64,000 nt of DNA from Brockia lithotrophica. Lineage in GTDB: Bacteria; Bacillota; Bacilli; Thermicanales; DSM-22653. The DNA is taken from positions 1 to 64,000 of the forward strand of contig NZ_RBIJ01000005.1 in NCBI RefSeq assembly GCF_003633725.1. Direction: 5' to 3'. Positions 27,088-34,750 of the stretch are shown here, piece by piece; the stretch's first letter is position 1; the number at the start of each line of letters is the position of its first letter. The position numbers and the translations under genes are program-made. A model generated the notes under the pieces. It had not been told where the DNA came from. It worked only from the letters and a program-made list of their open reading frames with translations, and did no database searches.

Positions 27088-27879
27088 TTACCAGCGTCCG
27101 GCGGCGTCGGAAAGCCGTTGCAGGGCTTCGTAGGCAGACGCAAGGCTTCTGCCGCTGAATTCGGCAAACCTCAAGTTCGCCATGAGGGCCGGGAGCTCGC
27201 GCCCGAGGTCGACGTTGGAGCCTTCGTACACGCCGTTCCGTACGGTAACCCCCTCAGGAGGAAGCCAAGGCCCTCCGACCGCTACGTCCGTCAGGCGGAA
27301 CACGCCGCCGCCGACGCGGTCGAGGCTTGCGAGGGGCGCTGGAGCCTCGCCTCCCAAGGATACCACGCCGAGGCGAACGATCCTCCCGGAGACGTCGAGG
27401 ATGCCACCCGGACCAACGGTGAACGCCGCACCGCCGAGGTAGATCGGATTGCCCGCGTCATCCGCGACGCGCAGTCCGCCTGGGCCGTAGAGGAATCCGT
27501 CTTCGCCCGGGACGAAGCGCCCATCTCGCGTGGCGTACAGGTTGCCCTCGGGGTCCACGAGGAGGAAAAAGGGGACCGCACCGGCGGGACGTAGCGCCTC
27601 ACCTTCAAACGCGAAGTCCAGCGGACGACCCGTCTCCACGAGGGGGCCGGGGGTGAACCGCGACCTTGTACCCGCCACGTACGCCGAAAGCACGCCTTCG
27701 CCGAGCGGGCGACGGGTCCGACGGATTTCTTCGAAGAGCACGGCCGCAAAGCCGCGAACGACGGGATCTTCCGTCCGGTAGCCGGGAGTATCGGCGTTTA
27801 CGAGGTTGTGCGTGAGAATCTCGCCCCTCCGCATCCCGAGGAGAAAGCCCGCCGTTGCGGCGTCTGCACCCCTGAGCAC
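27088..27879 (-). CDS. flhO: Flagellar basal-body rod-like protein FlhO
   Basis: The 263-residue rod-family protein has the rod motif ILTHNLVNADTPGYR near the N-terminus, a central FlgG-like beta region (VDPEGNLYATRDGRFVPGED) and a C-terminal helix (LPALMANLRFAEFSGRSLA) of the polymerising type. I chose GTG 27879, which follows GGGAGGGAAGGAC, because the longer open frame runs over mbl. It begins 14 bases after the mbl stop, so mbl, flhO and flhP are likely one transcript. Confidence 0.88.
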   Translation of the reverse strand: MLRGADAATAGFLLGMRRGEILTHNLVNADTPGYRTEDPVVRGFAAVLFEEIRRTRRPLGEGVLSAYVAGTRSRFTPGPLVETGRPLDFAFEGEALRPAGAVPFFLLVDPEGNLYATRDGRFVPGEDGFLYGPGGLRVADDAGNPIYLGGAAFTVGPGGILDVSGRIVRLGVVSLGGEAPAPLASLDRVGGGVFRLTDVAVGGPWLPPEGVTVRNGVYEGSNVDLGRELPALMANLRFAEFSGRSLASAYEALQRLSDAAGRW

Positions 27880-27892
27880 GTCCTTCCCTCCC

Positions 27893-28894
27893 CTAGCGAC
27901 CGCCGCGCGGCCGCATGAGCTTGTCCATCTGCTCGAGGAGGACGCCCGTGCCACGGGCGACGGCGGTCATGGGATCGTCGGCGATGAACACAGGAACCTT
28001 GAGCTCCTCTGCGAGAAGCCGGTCCATCCCCGCGATCAGGGCTCCTCCCCCGGTGAGCAGAATCCCCCGGTCGATGATGTCCGCGGCGAGCTCCGGCGGC
28101 GTCCGCTCGAGGACCGAACGCGCCGTCGCGACGATCTCCTCCGTGGCCTCCCGCAAGGCGGTACGCACTTCCTCGGAAGTGATCATCACCGTCTGCGGCA
28201 AACCCGTCACCATGTGCCTTCCGCGCACCTCGAGCGAGGCGTTGCGCACGCCGGGATAGACCTCGCCGATCTCGATCTTGATCGTCTCCGCTGTACGCTC
28301 TCCCACGAGCAGGCGATGTTTGTTCCGCAGGTACTGCATGATCGCCGCGTCGAACTTATCCCCCGCGACGTTGATCGACGCCGCGGCGACGATGTCGCCC
28401 ATGGAAAATACCGCCACGTCCGTGGTACCGCCGCCGATGTCGATCACCATGTTTCCCGAAGGTTGGAAGATGTCCAGCCCGGCGCCGATTGCGGCCACTT
28501 TGGGTTCTTGTTCGATCCATACCTCGCGCGCTCCCGTCCGCTCGATCGTCTCGCGAATCGCCTTTTGTTCTACGGGTGTGATGTTTGTCGGCGCGCAGAC
28601 CAAAACGCGCGGGCGGCGAAAGAACCCGCGCAAACCCACGCGTTCCAAAAACGTAGCCAACATCTTTTCCGTAACCTCGAAGTCGGCGATCACCCCGTCG
28701 CGCAACGGGCGCACGGCGACGATGTTCCCCGGGGTTCGCCCGACCATGCGGTAGGCTTCTCTTCCTACGGCCAAAACCTCCCCGCTTTCCGAAAGGGCGA
28801 CGACCGACGGCTCGTCGAGGACGATCCCTTTCCCGCGCTGGTAGATGAGGACGTTGGCCGTACCCAAATCAATGCCGATGTCCCGCGTGATCAC
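27893..28894 (-). CDS. mbl: Rod-shape actin homologue Mbl
   Basis: The 333-residue MreB-family ATPase has the actin-fold motifs DIGIDLGTANVLIY (phosphate 1), IDIGGGTTDVAVFS (phosphate 2) and LLTGGGALIAGMD (adenosine). It forms membrane-bound filaments that orient side-wall peptidoglycan synthesis. GTG 28894 is chosen because GGGGAGG lies nine bases upstream and the product then begins like Mbl. The location between spoIIID and flhO is the Bacillus mbl position. Confidence 0.94.
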   Translation of the reverse strand: MITRDIGIDLGTANVLIYQRGKGIVLDEPSVVALSESGEVLAVGREAYRMVGRTPGNIVAVRPLRDGVIADFEVTEKMLATFLERVGLRGFFRRPRVLVCAPTNITPVEQKAIRETIERTGAREVWIEQEPKVAAIGAGLDIFQPSGNMVIDIGGGTTDVAVFSMGDIVAAASINVAGDKFDAAIMQYLRNKHRLLVGERTAETIKIEIGEVYPGVRNASLEVRGRHMVTGLPQTVMITSEEVRTALREATEEIVATARSVLERTPPELAADIIDRGILLTGGGALIAGMDRLLAEELKVPVFIADDPMTAVARGTGVLLEQMDKLMRPRGGR

Positions 28895-28948
28895 GCGCGG
28901 CGGCCTCCCCCATGCGCGCGTTGCGAAGAAGGCGCGCACATCCTCCCC

Positions 28949-28965
28949 AGTATACGATCAGTATA
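28949..28965 (-). promoter_or_regulatory. Possible promoter -10 elements for mbl
   Basis: Two TATACT hexamers (28954-28949 and 28965-28960) lie between spoIIID and mbl. A weak TTCTTC sits 17 bases upstream of the former. A vegetative promoter is expected here because mbl is needed in growing cells while spoIIID is made only in sporulation. Confidence 0.45.
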
Positions 28966-28999
28966 GCGCAAGAAGAAAAAAAAGAAAAACCGGGGCCGC

Positions 29000-29293
29000 C
29001 TACCGCGAATCCTCCTGGACTTCCCCGTAGGCTTCCCCGAGAACGCGTTCGCGTTTATACTTCCTCCGCGTCGCCTCTCCGCCCCGGAGGTGCCGAATCT
29101 GTTTGTGGTACTCGAGAATTTCTCGGACTTCTTTCCACAACTCGGGGTGGATTTCCGGCAGGCGTTCGGTGAGGTCCTTGTGTACGGTACTCTTGGAAAT
29201 GTCGAAGTCCTTGGCGATCGCCCGCACAGTCTTCCGCGTCTCGATGAGGTGCTGGGCGATCTTCAGCGTGCGTTCTCGGATGTAATCATGCAA
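29000..29293 (-). CDS. spoIIID: Sporulation transcription factor SpoIIID
   Basis: This 97-residue DNA-binding regulator modulates sigma-E genes in the mother cell. It matches SpoIIID nearly end to end: HDYIRERTLKIAQHLIETRK, the helix-turn-helix KDFDISKSTVHKDLTERLP, then HKQIRHLRGGEATRRKYK. The start is TTG 29293, placed eight bases after GGGAGGC, so that it begins at the family's usual HDYI. It lies between spoIIQ and mbl as in B. subtilis. Confidence 0.96.
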   Translation of the reverse strand: MHDYIRERTLKIAQHLIETRKTVRAIAKDFDISKSTVHKDLTERLPEIHPELWKEVREILEYHKQIRHLRGGEATRRKYKRERVLGEAYGEVQEDSR

Positions 29294-29335
29294 ACCCCTC
29301 GCCTCCCTCGCCCCTCGGACCCCGCGAGTTGCTAC

Positions 29336-29343
29336 AGTATATG
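29336..29343 (-). promoter_or_regulatory. Possible sigma-E-like -10 for spoIIID
   Basis: The octamer CATATACT lies about 43 bases upstream of the spoIIID start and resembles the sigma-E -10 consensus (CATACANT). No convincing -35 was found at the right distance. Confidence 0.25.
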
Positions 29344-29389
29344 GGCCCCGCAAAATGCGTAGACCTCCGTTCTCCGAAGGTACAGAGGG

Positions 29390-30154
29390 TCACGAGCGGG
29401 GGAGCGGAGGGAGGAGGGCCGCAGGATTTTCCGGACGATCGCCCTTCCGTACTTCAAAGTGGAGGTGGACGCCCGCATCCTTGTCGAACGCCGCGGTCCC
29501 CGCCGTACCGATCGCCGTGCCGCGTTCTACGGCGTCGCCGACCTTGACCTTGACCTCCGCAAGGCTCTCGTAGACCGTCGTACGTCCGTCTTCGTGGGCG
29601 ATCCATACGACGTACCCGACGAGCGGGTCGCGTTCGGCGCGGACGACCTTTCCGGGGGCTGCCGCGAGTACGGCAAAGGGCTTCCCGTCCTTGCGCGCCA
29701 AATCGATCCCGCGATTCGGATAGTAGCTTCCCGCAAAAGAGACGAGGGCCTTCGCTCGGTCGGCGTCGCTCAGGTGTTCGTCGTCGTAGTAGGGACGGAC
29801 GACCGCGATCTCCTCTTCGGCGGACACGGGCCAAACGTACGCCCCTGCTTCTTCCGCGGTGGGTACCACATGCGCCTCCTCGGAAGACGGACCTTGCGCC
29901 TCCTCAACGGTCCGGGGAGATTCCCCCGTCTGCGGGACGAAGGCCTGCTTCCCCGTCCAGAACACGAGGCTCAAAAGGAGGGCCGCGGCTCCCAGGTACA
30001 CGGCCGGAAAGAACCACTTCTGTGCGGGCAGGCTGCGGAAGGTTCGCGCAAGGCGCGAAAGCATGCGGTCTTCGCGTCCGTTGCCTCCTGCGGCGTGGGC
30101 GGTCGAAGAACTTTGCCCACTTTCTTGCGTCTCGCGTGCGTGTTCCTTGTCCAC
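29390..30154 (-). CDS. spoIIQ: Stage II sporulation protein SpoIIQ (degenerate M23)
   Basis: SpoIIQ is the forespore membrane half of the SpoIIQ-SpoIIIAH channel that bridges the two membranes during engulfment. The 254-residue protein has a cytoplasmic N-terminus, one membrane helix (about 50-70, FFPAVYLGAAALLLSLVFW) and an extracellular M23-fold domain. The usual HxxxD zinc motif reads NRGID, so the first His is lost, while HLHFEV remains; it therefore probably has no peptidase activity, as in Bacillus SpoIIQ. Start GTG 30154 follows GAGGTGAT. It is placed between spoIID and spoIIID. Confidence 0.93.
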   Translation of the reverse strand: MDKEHARETQESGQSSSTAHAAGGNGREDRMLSRLARTFRSLPAQKWFFPAVYLGAAALLLSLVFWTGKQAFVPQTGESPRTVEEAQGPSSEEAHVVPTAEEAGAYVWPVSAEEEIAVVRPYYDDEHLSDADRAKALVSFAGSYYPNRGIDLARKDGKPFAVLAAAPGKVVRAERDPLVGYVVWIAHEDGRTTVYESLAEVKVKVGDAVERGTAIGTAGTAAFDKDAGVHLHFEVRKGDRPENPAALLPPLPRS

Positions 30155-30171
30155 GGAGCATCACCTCACAC

Positions 30172-30201
30172 CCCATCTTGGACAAGGAACAGAGGGTTTA
30201 A
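30172..30201 (-). promoter_or_regulatory. Possible sigma-F promoter for spoIIQ
   Basis: On the minus strand GTTTA is followed 15 bases later by GTCCAAGAT, close to the sigma-F pattern GTATA-N15/16-GGNNANNNT (two mismatches). spoIIQ is sigma-F-dependent in B. subtilis. Tentative. Confidence 0.35.
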
Positions 30202-30249
30202 ACCTCCCCGAACCTTTCCCCGCGCCTGCACCGCACATCTCTTCGGATC

Positions 30250-31296
30250 TTACGGCGTTCGAGGGGGCTCCCGGGTGGCCACCGCCCCCGCAGAGCCGAT
30301 GCGGGTGAGCGCCGTACCCGGATAGTAGTACGCGAGAATCGCCTCGTACGTCTTTCCCCCGCGGGCGAGGCGTTCCGCCCCCCACTGGCTCATCCCCACG
30401 CCGTGCCCGTGGCCGTACGTATCCACGATTACGGCATCGCCTTCGACGCGCATGCGGAAGGTCGCCGAAGGCAAGCCGAGCCGGCGGCTCACCTCCTTGC
30501 CGGCCCATTCGCGGGAACCGATGCGGATGCGCTTCACCTGTTTGCCCGCCGTCTCTTCGACAACCACGACCCGGGCGAGCTCGTCCACGGCAACCTCAAG
30601 CTTCTTTGCCACCTCCGCACGGGAAAATCGAAAGACCTTGTGGTATGTCGGCGCCTCTCGATCCCAAGGAGAAGGAACGCTGCGCAGGTAGGGGCGATCG
30701 CCGCCGAACACGTCTCGGGCGTCGTCCGTCTGGCCGTTGCTCACGGCAAAGTACAGGGTTTCCGCAGGGGTGCCCTTGTACGTGAGGATCTCCCCTTCCG
30801 TGGCGCGCACGGCTGCCCATACCTTTTCGTCGTACGTGGGGTACGCCTCGCCCCACTTTCCCCTGCGGATGGCCTCATCGTGGTAGACTTGGTCCCAGTC
30901 GTCGTCGCGCAGGGCAGACTTTGTTGCCGCCGTTCCCGCGAGCCCCAAACGGTACACGGCGTACGTTCGTGCGGCGACCGCCTGTGCCTTGAGCGCTTCG
31001 GGCGAGAAACTCGCGGGCATTTCCCCGGCGACTACGCCCGCGACGTACGTTTCCAGGGCCACCTGTTCTACGCGTTTGCTCTGGGTGCGAAAGACGGATA
31101 CGACAAGATCCGGAGGCGCGTGCTCATCCGATGAGTCCACGGGAGCGAGGTACACCACTGCGCGCCCCTCGCCCGGAGGAAGGGAAAGGCGAAGCACGTG
31201 TGCCCCGATTCCGGCTCCTCCCGCGGCAAAGAGCGAAACGGCGCCGATAAAGAGCCACCTCCGAATTCCCGGATCCCGACGTCGAGGGCTTCGCAT
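30250..31296 (-). CDS. spoIID: Stage II sporulation protein D (SpoIID)
   Basis: SpoIID is the lytic transglycosylase of the engulfment complex that cleaves denuded glycan strands. The 348-residue protein has an N-terminal membrane anchor (about 13-32), the catalytic segment YVAGVVAGEMPASFSPEALK with the key Glu, then KAQAVAARTYA, and the C-terminal GHGHGVGMSQWGAERLA. Start ATG 31296 lies behind GGGGAGGTGG. It follows murA past a terminator and precedes spoIIQ, the B. subtilis order. Confidence 0.95.
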   Translation of the reverse strand: MRSPRRRDPGIRRWLFIGAVSLFAAGGAGIGAHVLRLSLPPGEGRAVVYLAPVDSSDEHAPPDLVVSVFRTQSKRVEQVALETYVAGVVAGEMPASFSPEALKAQAVAARTYAVYRLGLAGTAATKSALRDDDWDQVYHDEAIRRGKWGEAYPTYDEKVWAAVRATEGEILTYKGTPAETLYFAVSNGQTDDARDVFGGDRPYLRSVPSPWDREAPTYHKVFRFSRAEVAKKLEVAVDELARVVVVEETAGKQVKRIRIGSREWAGKEVSRRLGLPSATFRMRVEGDAVIVDTYGHGHGVGMSQWGAERLARGGKTYEAILAYYYPGTALTRIGSAGAVATREPPRTP

Positions 31297-31355
31297 GCGT
31301 CCACCTCCCCGTACCGAACCCCATACCGGGTACCTACGCGGAAATGGGCGTTCTT

Positions 31356-31396
31356 AGAACAAAAGCCGGCCGGTTCGAAAGTTCGAACCGGCCGGC
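31356..31396 (-). terminator. Terminator of murA
   Basis: A perfect inverted repeat with 15-base arms (GCCGGCCGGTTCGAA, 31365-31379 and 31382-31396) is followed on the minus strand by TTTTGTTCT. It separates murA from spoIID. Confidence 0.93.
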
Positions 31397-31468
31397 ACGC
31401 ATGCTTCCTTGGCCTTTTACGGAAAACCAGATCCGTCCGGGGGAACCGAGCAAAAGGCCGGATCGAGG

Positions 31469-32800
31469 CTACGTCCCCCGGCCTACGGTTTCCCCCGGAG
31501 CGAGGAATCGCGGCAAAAAGAGGGGGGGCGGCTCGGGTGTGAGGTCCTCGTCCTCTATGCGCTCGATCTTGGCCCCGATGCCCTTCAGCTTTTCTTCGAG
31601 CCGCTCGTACCCCCGTTCGATGTGCACGATCTCCAGAACTTCCGTCGTCCCCCGGGCGGCGAGTCCAGCGAGTACGAGCGCCGCCCCCGCGCGCAGGTCC
31701 GTGGCCCGTACGCGGGCTCCGACGAGGGACGTCCCTTCGACTACGGCCGTACGGCCTTCTATACGAATACGTGCGCCCATCTTCGCAAGCTCGGCGGCGT
31801 GGAGGAAGCGGTTTTCAAAGACGGTCTCCGTGACGACGCTTGTACCCGGAACGGTAGCGAGCAGGGCGAGGAACTGGGGCTGCATGTCCGTGGGAAATCC
31901 GGGGTACGGTTGGGTCTTCACGTCCACCGGTTTGGGATCCCGCGTGGCCACAATGCGGATCCCGTCTTCGTCCTCCTCGAGGTAGTGCCCCATCTCGCGA
32001 AGCTTTGCGATCACGGGGACGAGGTGTTCGGCGATCGCCCCCTCCACGTACCCCTCCCCTCCCGTCAGGGCAAAGGCGACGAGGTAGGTCCCCGCTTCGA
32101 TCCGGTCGGGGATGGGGAGGTACGAAGTCCCGGAAAGACGAGACACACCCTCTACGCGGATCGTCCCCGTCCCGGCTCCGCGAATGCGCGCCCCCATGGC
32201 GTTCAAAAAGTTCGCGAGGTCAACGATCTCCGGTTCCTGGGCGGCGTTTTCGATCACCGTCTCTCCGTGGGCAAGCGTCGCCGCCATGAGCACGTTTTCC
32301 GTCGCCCCTACGCTCGGGAAGTCGAAGTAGATCGTCGTCCCGAGGAGGCGAGAGGCGCGGGCGGTCACGATCCCCTGCTCCAGCTGAACTTCCGCGCCGA
32401 GGGCTTGAAAGCCCTTGAGGTGCTGATCGATAGGGCGGCTTCCGATGTTGCAGCCGCCGGGTAAGGCGATACGTACCTCGCCCATCCGCGCAAGCAGCGG
32501 GCCCATGACGAGTACAGAGGCGCGCATGAGCCCGACGAGTTCCGCCGGGGGTTCGGTGGAGTGGATGGCCCGGGCATCGAGGCGATGGGTCGTTCCGCGG
32601 CGTTCGATGCGGACGCCGAGGGATTCGAGAACGGCTTCCATCGTCGCCACGTCGCGCAAGTTGGGAATTTCCTCGAGTTCCGTCGTCCCCTCTTCTGCAA
32701 GCAGCGCCGCTGCAAGAATGGGGAGAACCGCGTTTTTGGCCGTTCCTACGCGAATTGTTCCCGTGAGCGGAACCCCACCTTCGATGCGGTACAGGGCCAA
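31469..32800 (-). CDS. murA: UDP-GlcNAc 1-carboxyvinyltransferase MurA
   Basis: MurA transfers enolpyruvate from PEP to UDP-GlcNAc, the first committed step of peptidoglycan synthesis. The 443-residue protein has Lys22 (GTAKNAVLP) and the reactive Cys117 in [14 protein letters not shown]; Cys at this site predicts fosfomycin sensitivity. The start is TTG 32800, eight bases behind AGGAGGGG, which gives the usual N-terminal spacing to KNAVLP. It lies next to spoIID and the DUF1146 gene, so it corresponds to Bacillus murAA. Confidence 0.97.
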   Translation of the reverse strand: MALYRIEGGVPLTGTIRVGTAKNAVLPILAAALLAEEGTTELEEIPNLRDVATMEAVLESLGVRIERRGTTHRLDARAIHSTEPPAELVGLMRASVLVMGPLLARMGEVRIALPGGCNIGSRPIDQHLKGFQALGAEVQLEQGIVTARASRLLGTTIYFDFPSVGATENVLMAATLAHGETVIENAAQEPEIVDLANFLNAMGARIRGAGTGTIRVEGVSRLSGTSYLPIPDRIEAGTYLVAFALTGGEGYVEGAIAEHLVPVIAKLREMGHYLEEDEDGIRIVATRDPKPVDVKTQPYPGFPTDMQPQFLALLATVPGTSVVTETVFENRFLHAAELAKMGARIRIEGRTAVVEGTSLVGARVRATDLRAGAALVLAGLAARGTTEVLEIVHIERGYERLEEKLKGIGAKIERIEDEDLTPEPPPLFLPRFLAPGETVGRGT

Positions 32801-32885
32801 CGTCGTTCCCCTCCTGCCAGATCTCCTGCCGGCCGTGCACGGGCGGCGGCGCCCATCCAAAAGCGTAGGGGGAAACCTCCTCGAA

Positions 32886-33128
32886 TCATCCGCCAAAGAG
32901 GTGGCGCAGGTCCCAAGACCAAAGGAGGTACTGCGCAAAAAAACACGACAAAACCGCCGCAAGCGCCAAGGCGAAAAGCGCCCGGAGCGTGCGTGTGCGG
33001 CGGGAGTGGGGGTCTTTTACGAAGTTCTCCCAACGGACGGCATCGACCGCCCAGAACGCGGCGACGACGAAGACGAGGGCGGCGAAGATGTTTACGAGGG
33101 CAAAAACGCCGAGGATCCGCAGGTCCAC
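32886..33128 (-). CDS. DUF1146 small membrane protein (YwzB-like)
   Basis: The 80-residue protein has two membrane helices (about 8-30 and 47-72) joined by a basic loop ([19 protein letters not shown]), the layout of DUF1146/YwzB. In Bacillus this gene lies between the respiratory/ATPase block and murAA, as here. Start GTG 33128 follows GGGAGGG. The ywmB gene, often found in between, is absent. Function unknown. Confidence 0.8.
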   Translation of the reverse strand: MDLRILGVFALVNIFAALVFVVAAFWAVDAVRWENFVKDPHSRRTRTLRALFALALAAVLSCFFAQYLLWSWDLRHLFGG

Positions 33129-33148
33129 GAAAAGCCCTCCCTGGACAT

Positions 33149-33154
33149 ATTATA
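33149..33154 (-). promoter_or_regulatory. Possible -10 for the DUF1146-murA unit
   Basis: A consensus TATAAT lies 20 bases before the DUF1146 start codon, just past the nuo terminator. No good -35 hexamer is visible, so this is tentative. Confidence 0.4.
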
Positions 33155-33197
33155 CGGTTTCGTACAGCGGGGGGAAACCGCCCTTCCCCCATGCGCG

Positions 33198-33235
33198 AAA
33201 AAAGAGGCGGTGGAAGGGAGGTCCTCCACCGCCTC
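33198..33235 (-). terminator. Terminator of the nuo operon
   Basis: On the minus strand an 11-bp stem (GAGGCGGTGGA / TCCACCGCCTC, ten-base loop) is followed by six T residues, 20 bases after the nuoN stop. Confidence 0.93.
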
Positions 33236-33255
33236 GAACTACCACGTGACTGCGC

Positions 33256-34749
33256 CTAAGCACCGAACATCCACGTGAGCGCTTGAAAGAACGACTCCGG
33301 CCACACTCCGCCGAGAAGCGTACCGATCGCCGTGAAGACGAGGACGGCGGCCTGTGGCCACGGAAGGGCGACGGGTGCCTCACTTTCTCCTTCGCGCATG
33401 AAGATCATACGCAAAATCTGGAAGTAGTACACGTACGCGATGAGGCTCGCCGCCGCCATGGCGATGGCAAGCGCCCGTTGCCCACCCCACATCGCGCCGA
33501 GGAAGAGGTAGAGCTTTCCCGTGAAACCCGCAGTCAGGGGAATCCCCGCCAAAGAGAGGACGAAGAGGGTCATAAACGCCGCAAGGAGCGGGCGCCGGCG
33601 GTAAAGGCCGCGGAGGGCGTCGAGGCTCTCGTCGCCGCGTTCGCGCGAGACGACATCCGCCACGGCAAAGGCGCCCAAATTCATGAAGAGGTAGGCGAGA
33701 AGGTAGAAGAGCATCTGTTCCAGAGCGAGCGGACTGGAGGCAGCGAAGGGGACGAGGATGTACCCGGAGTGGGCGAGGCTCGAGTACGCGAGAAGGCGCT
33801 TGAGGTTCGTCTGGCGAAGCGCCACGAGGTTGGCGACGAACATCGTAAGGACGCCAATCCACGCCGCAAGTCCGGCGACGAGCTGGGAGAATCCGCTCCA
33901 CATTCCGGGGAGACCGATGAAGAGGGGGTAAAACAGGCGGAGGAAAAGGGCAAATCCGGCCGCCTTAGAGACGACGGCGAGAAAGGCGGTCGCCGAAGTT
34001 GGCGCTCCCTCGTACACGTCTGGCGCCCAGAGGTAGAGGGGAACGCTGGAAATCTTGAAGGTCAGCCCCGCAAAGACGAGCACGACGCCGAGGACGGCGA
34101 GGGGATAGACGTCCCAGGGCATTTCCGCAAAGCTCTGAAACAGGCGCGGCACGTCCGTCTCTCCAGCCACGCCGACGAGGAACGACAGCCCGTAGAGGAA
34201 GATGCCGCTCGCGATCCCCGAAAAGACGACGTACTTAAAGGCCGCCTCCTGCGAGGCCGTGCGCCTCCGCCGCAGGGCGACGAGGACGATCGCCGCTACG
34301 GTGAGGATCTCCATCCCCACGAAGAGGACGAGCAGGTCGTAGGACGACGCCATGAGCGCCGCGCCGAAGGTCGCCAAAAGGAGGAGGGCCGAGCGTTCTC
34401 CTTCGAGCTCGGCGTATTCACCAGTCACCTCCGCCCGACGCCCGGGCGTGAGGAGGAGGGAAAAGAGCGCGCCGAAGAGGAAAATCCCTTGGAAAAACGC
34501 GGAAAACCCGTCCAAAAACAGCGCCCGCCGCCCGAAAAGGGCGGTGGAGGGGAGGAGGGGGGTTCCCCCGACGAGAAACCTCTGCACGTCTCCTACGAGA
34601 AAGGCGAAGGAGAGGAGGACGAACACCGAGGCCAGATAGGGGAAACCCAGCCGTCGCTCGGGGGGGACGACGAGGAGGAGCAAGAGGAGGAAGATCCCGC
34701 CGAAAAGAAGCGTCCCCAGGGGGGCGAGAAGCAGGAATAGGTCGCTCAC
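33256..34749 (-). CDS. nuoN: NADH-quinone oxidoreductase subunit N
   Basis: NuoN is an antiporter-like proton-pumping membrane subunit of complex I. The 497-residue protein is almost entirely hydrophobic (about 13-14 helices) and has the N-type motif KISSVPLYLWAPDVYEGAPT and a broken-helix region with Lys (KAAGFALFLRLFY). This separates it from NuoM, which has a different Trp-Leu-Pro-Asp-Ala-His-type sequence. The start is GTG 34749, one base after the nuoL stop. It is the last gene of the operon before a strong terminator. Nuo clusters normally have nuoM between L and N; here it is missing. Confidence 0.94.
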   Translation of the reverse strand: MSDLFLLLAPLGTLLFGGIFLLLLLLVVPPERRLGFPYLASVFVLLSFAFLVGDVQRFLVGGTPLLPSTALFGRRALFLDGFSAFFQGIFLFGALFSLLLTPGRRAEVTGEYAELEGERSALLLLATFGAALMASSYDLLVLFVGMEILTVAAIVLVALRRRRTASQEAAFKYVVFSGIASGIFLYGLSFLVGVAGETDVPRLFQSFAEMPWDVYPLAVLGVVLVFAGLTFKISSVPLYLWAPDVYEGAPTSATAFLAVVSKAAGFALFLRLFYPLFIGLPGMWSGFSQLVAGLAAWIGVLTMFVANLVALRQTNLKRLLAYSSLAHSGYILVPFAASSPLALEQMLFYLLAYLFMNLGAFAVADVVSRERGDESLDALRGLYRRRPLLAAFMTLFVLSLAGIPLTAGFTGKLYLFLGAMWGGQRALAIAMAAASLIAYVYYFQILRMIFMREGESEAPVALPWPQAAVLVFTAIGTLLGGVWPESFFQALTWMFGA

Positions 34750-34750
34750 C

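Noticed and set aside
29390-30154. Active M23 peptidase at the spoIIQ locus
   Set aside because: The first zinc His is replaced by Asn (NRGID), so the gene fits the degenerate SpoIIQ type.
33283-34740. 485-codon plus-strand frame opposite nuoN
   Set aside because: Highly charged, repetitive Glu/Arg-rich product, the typical complement of a hydrophobic membrane gene.
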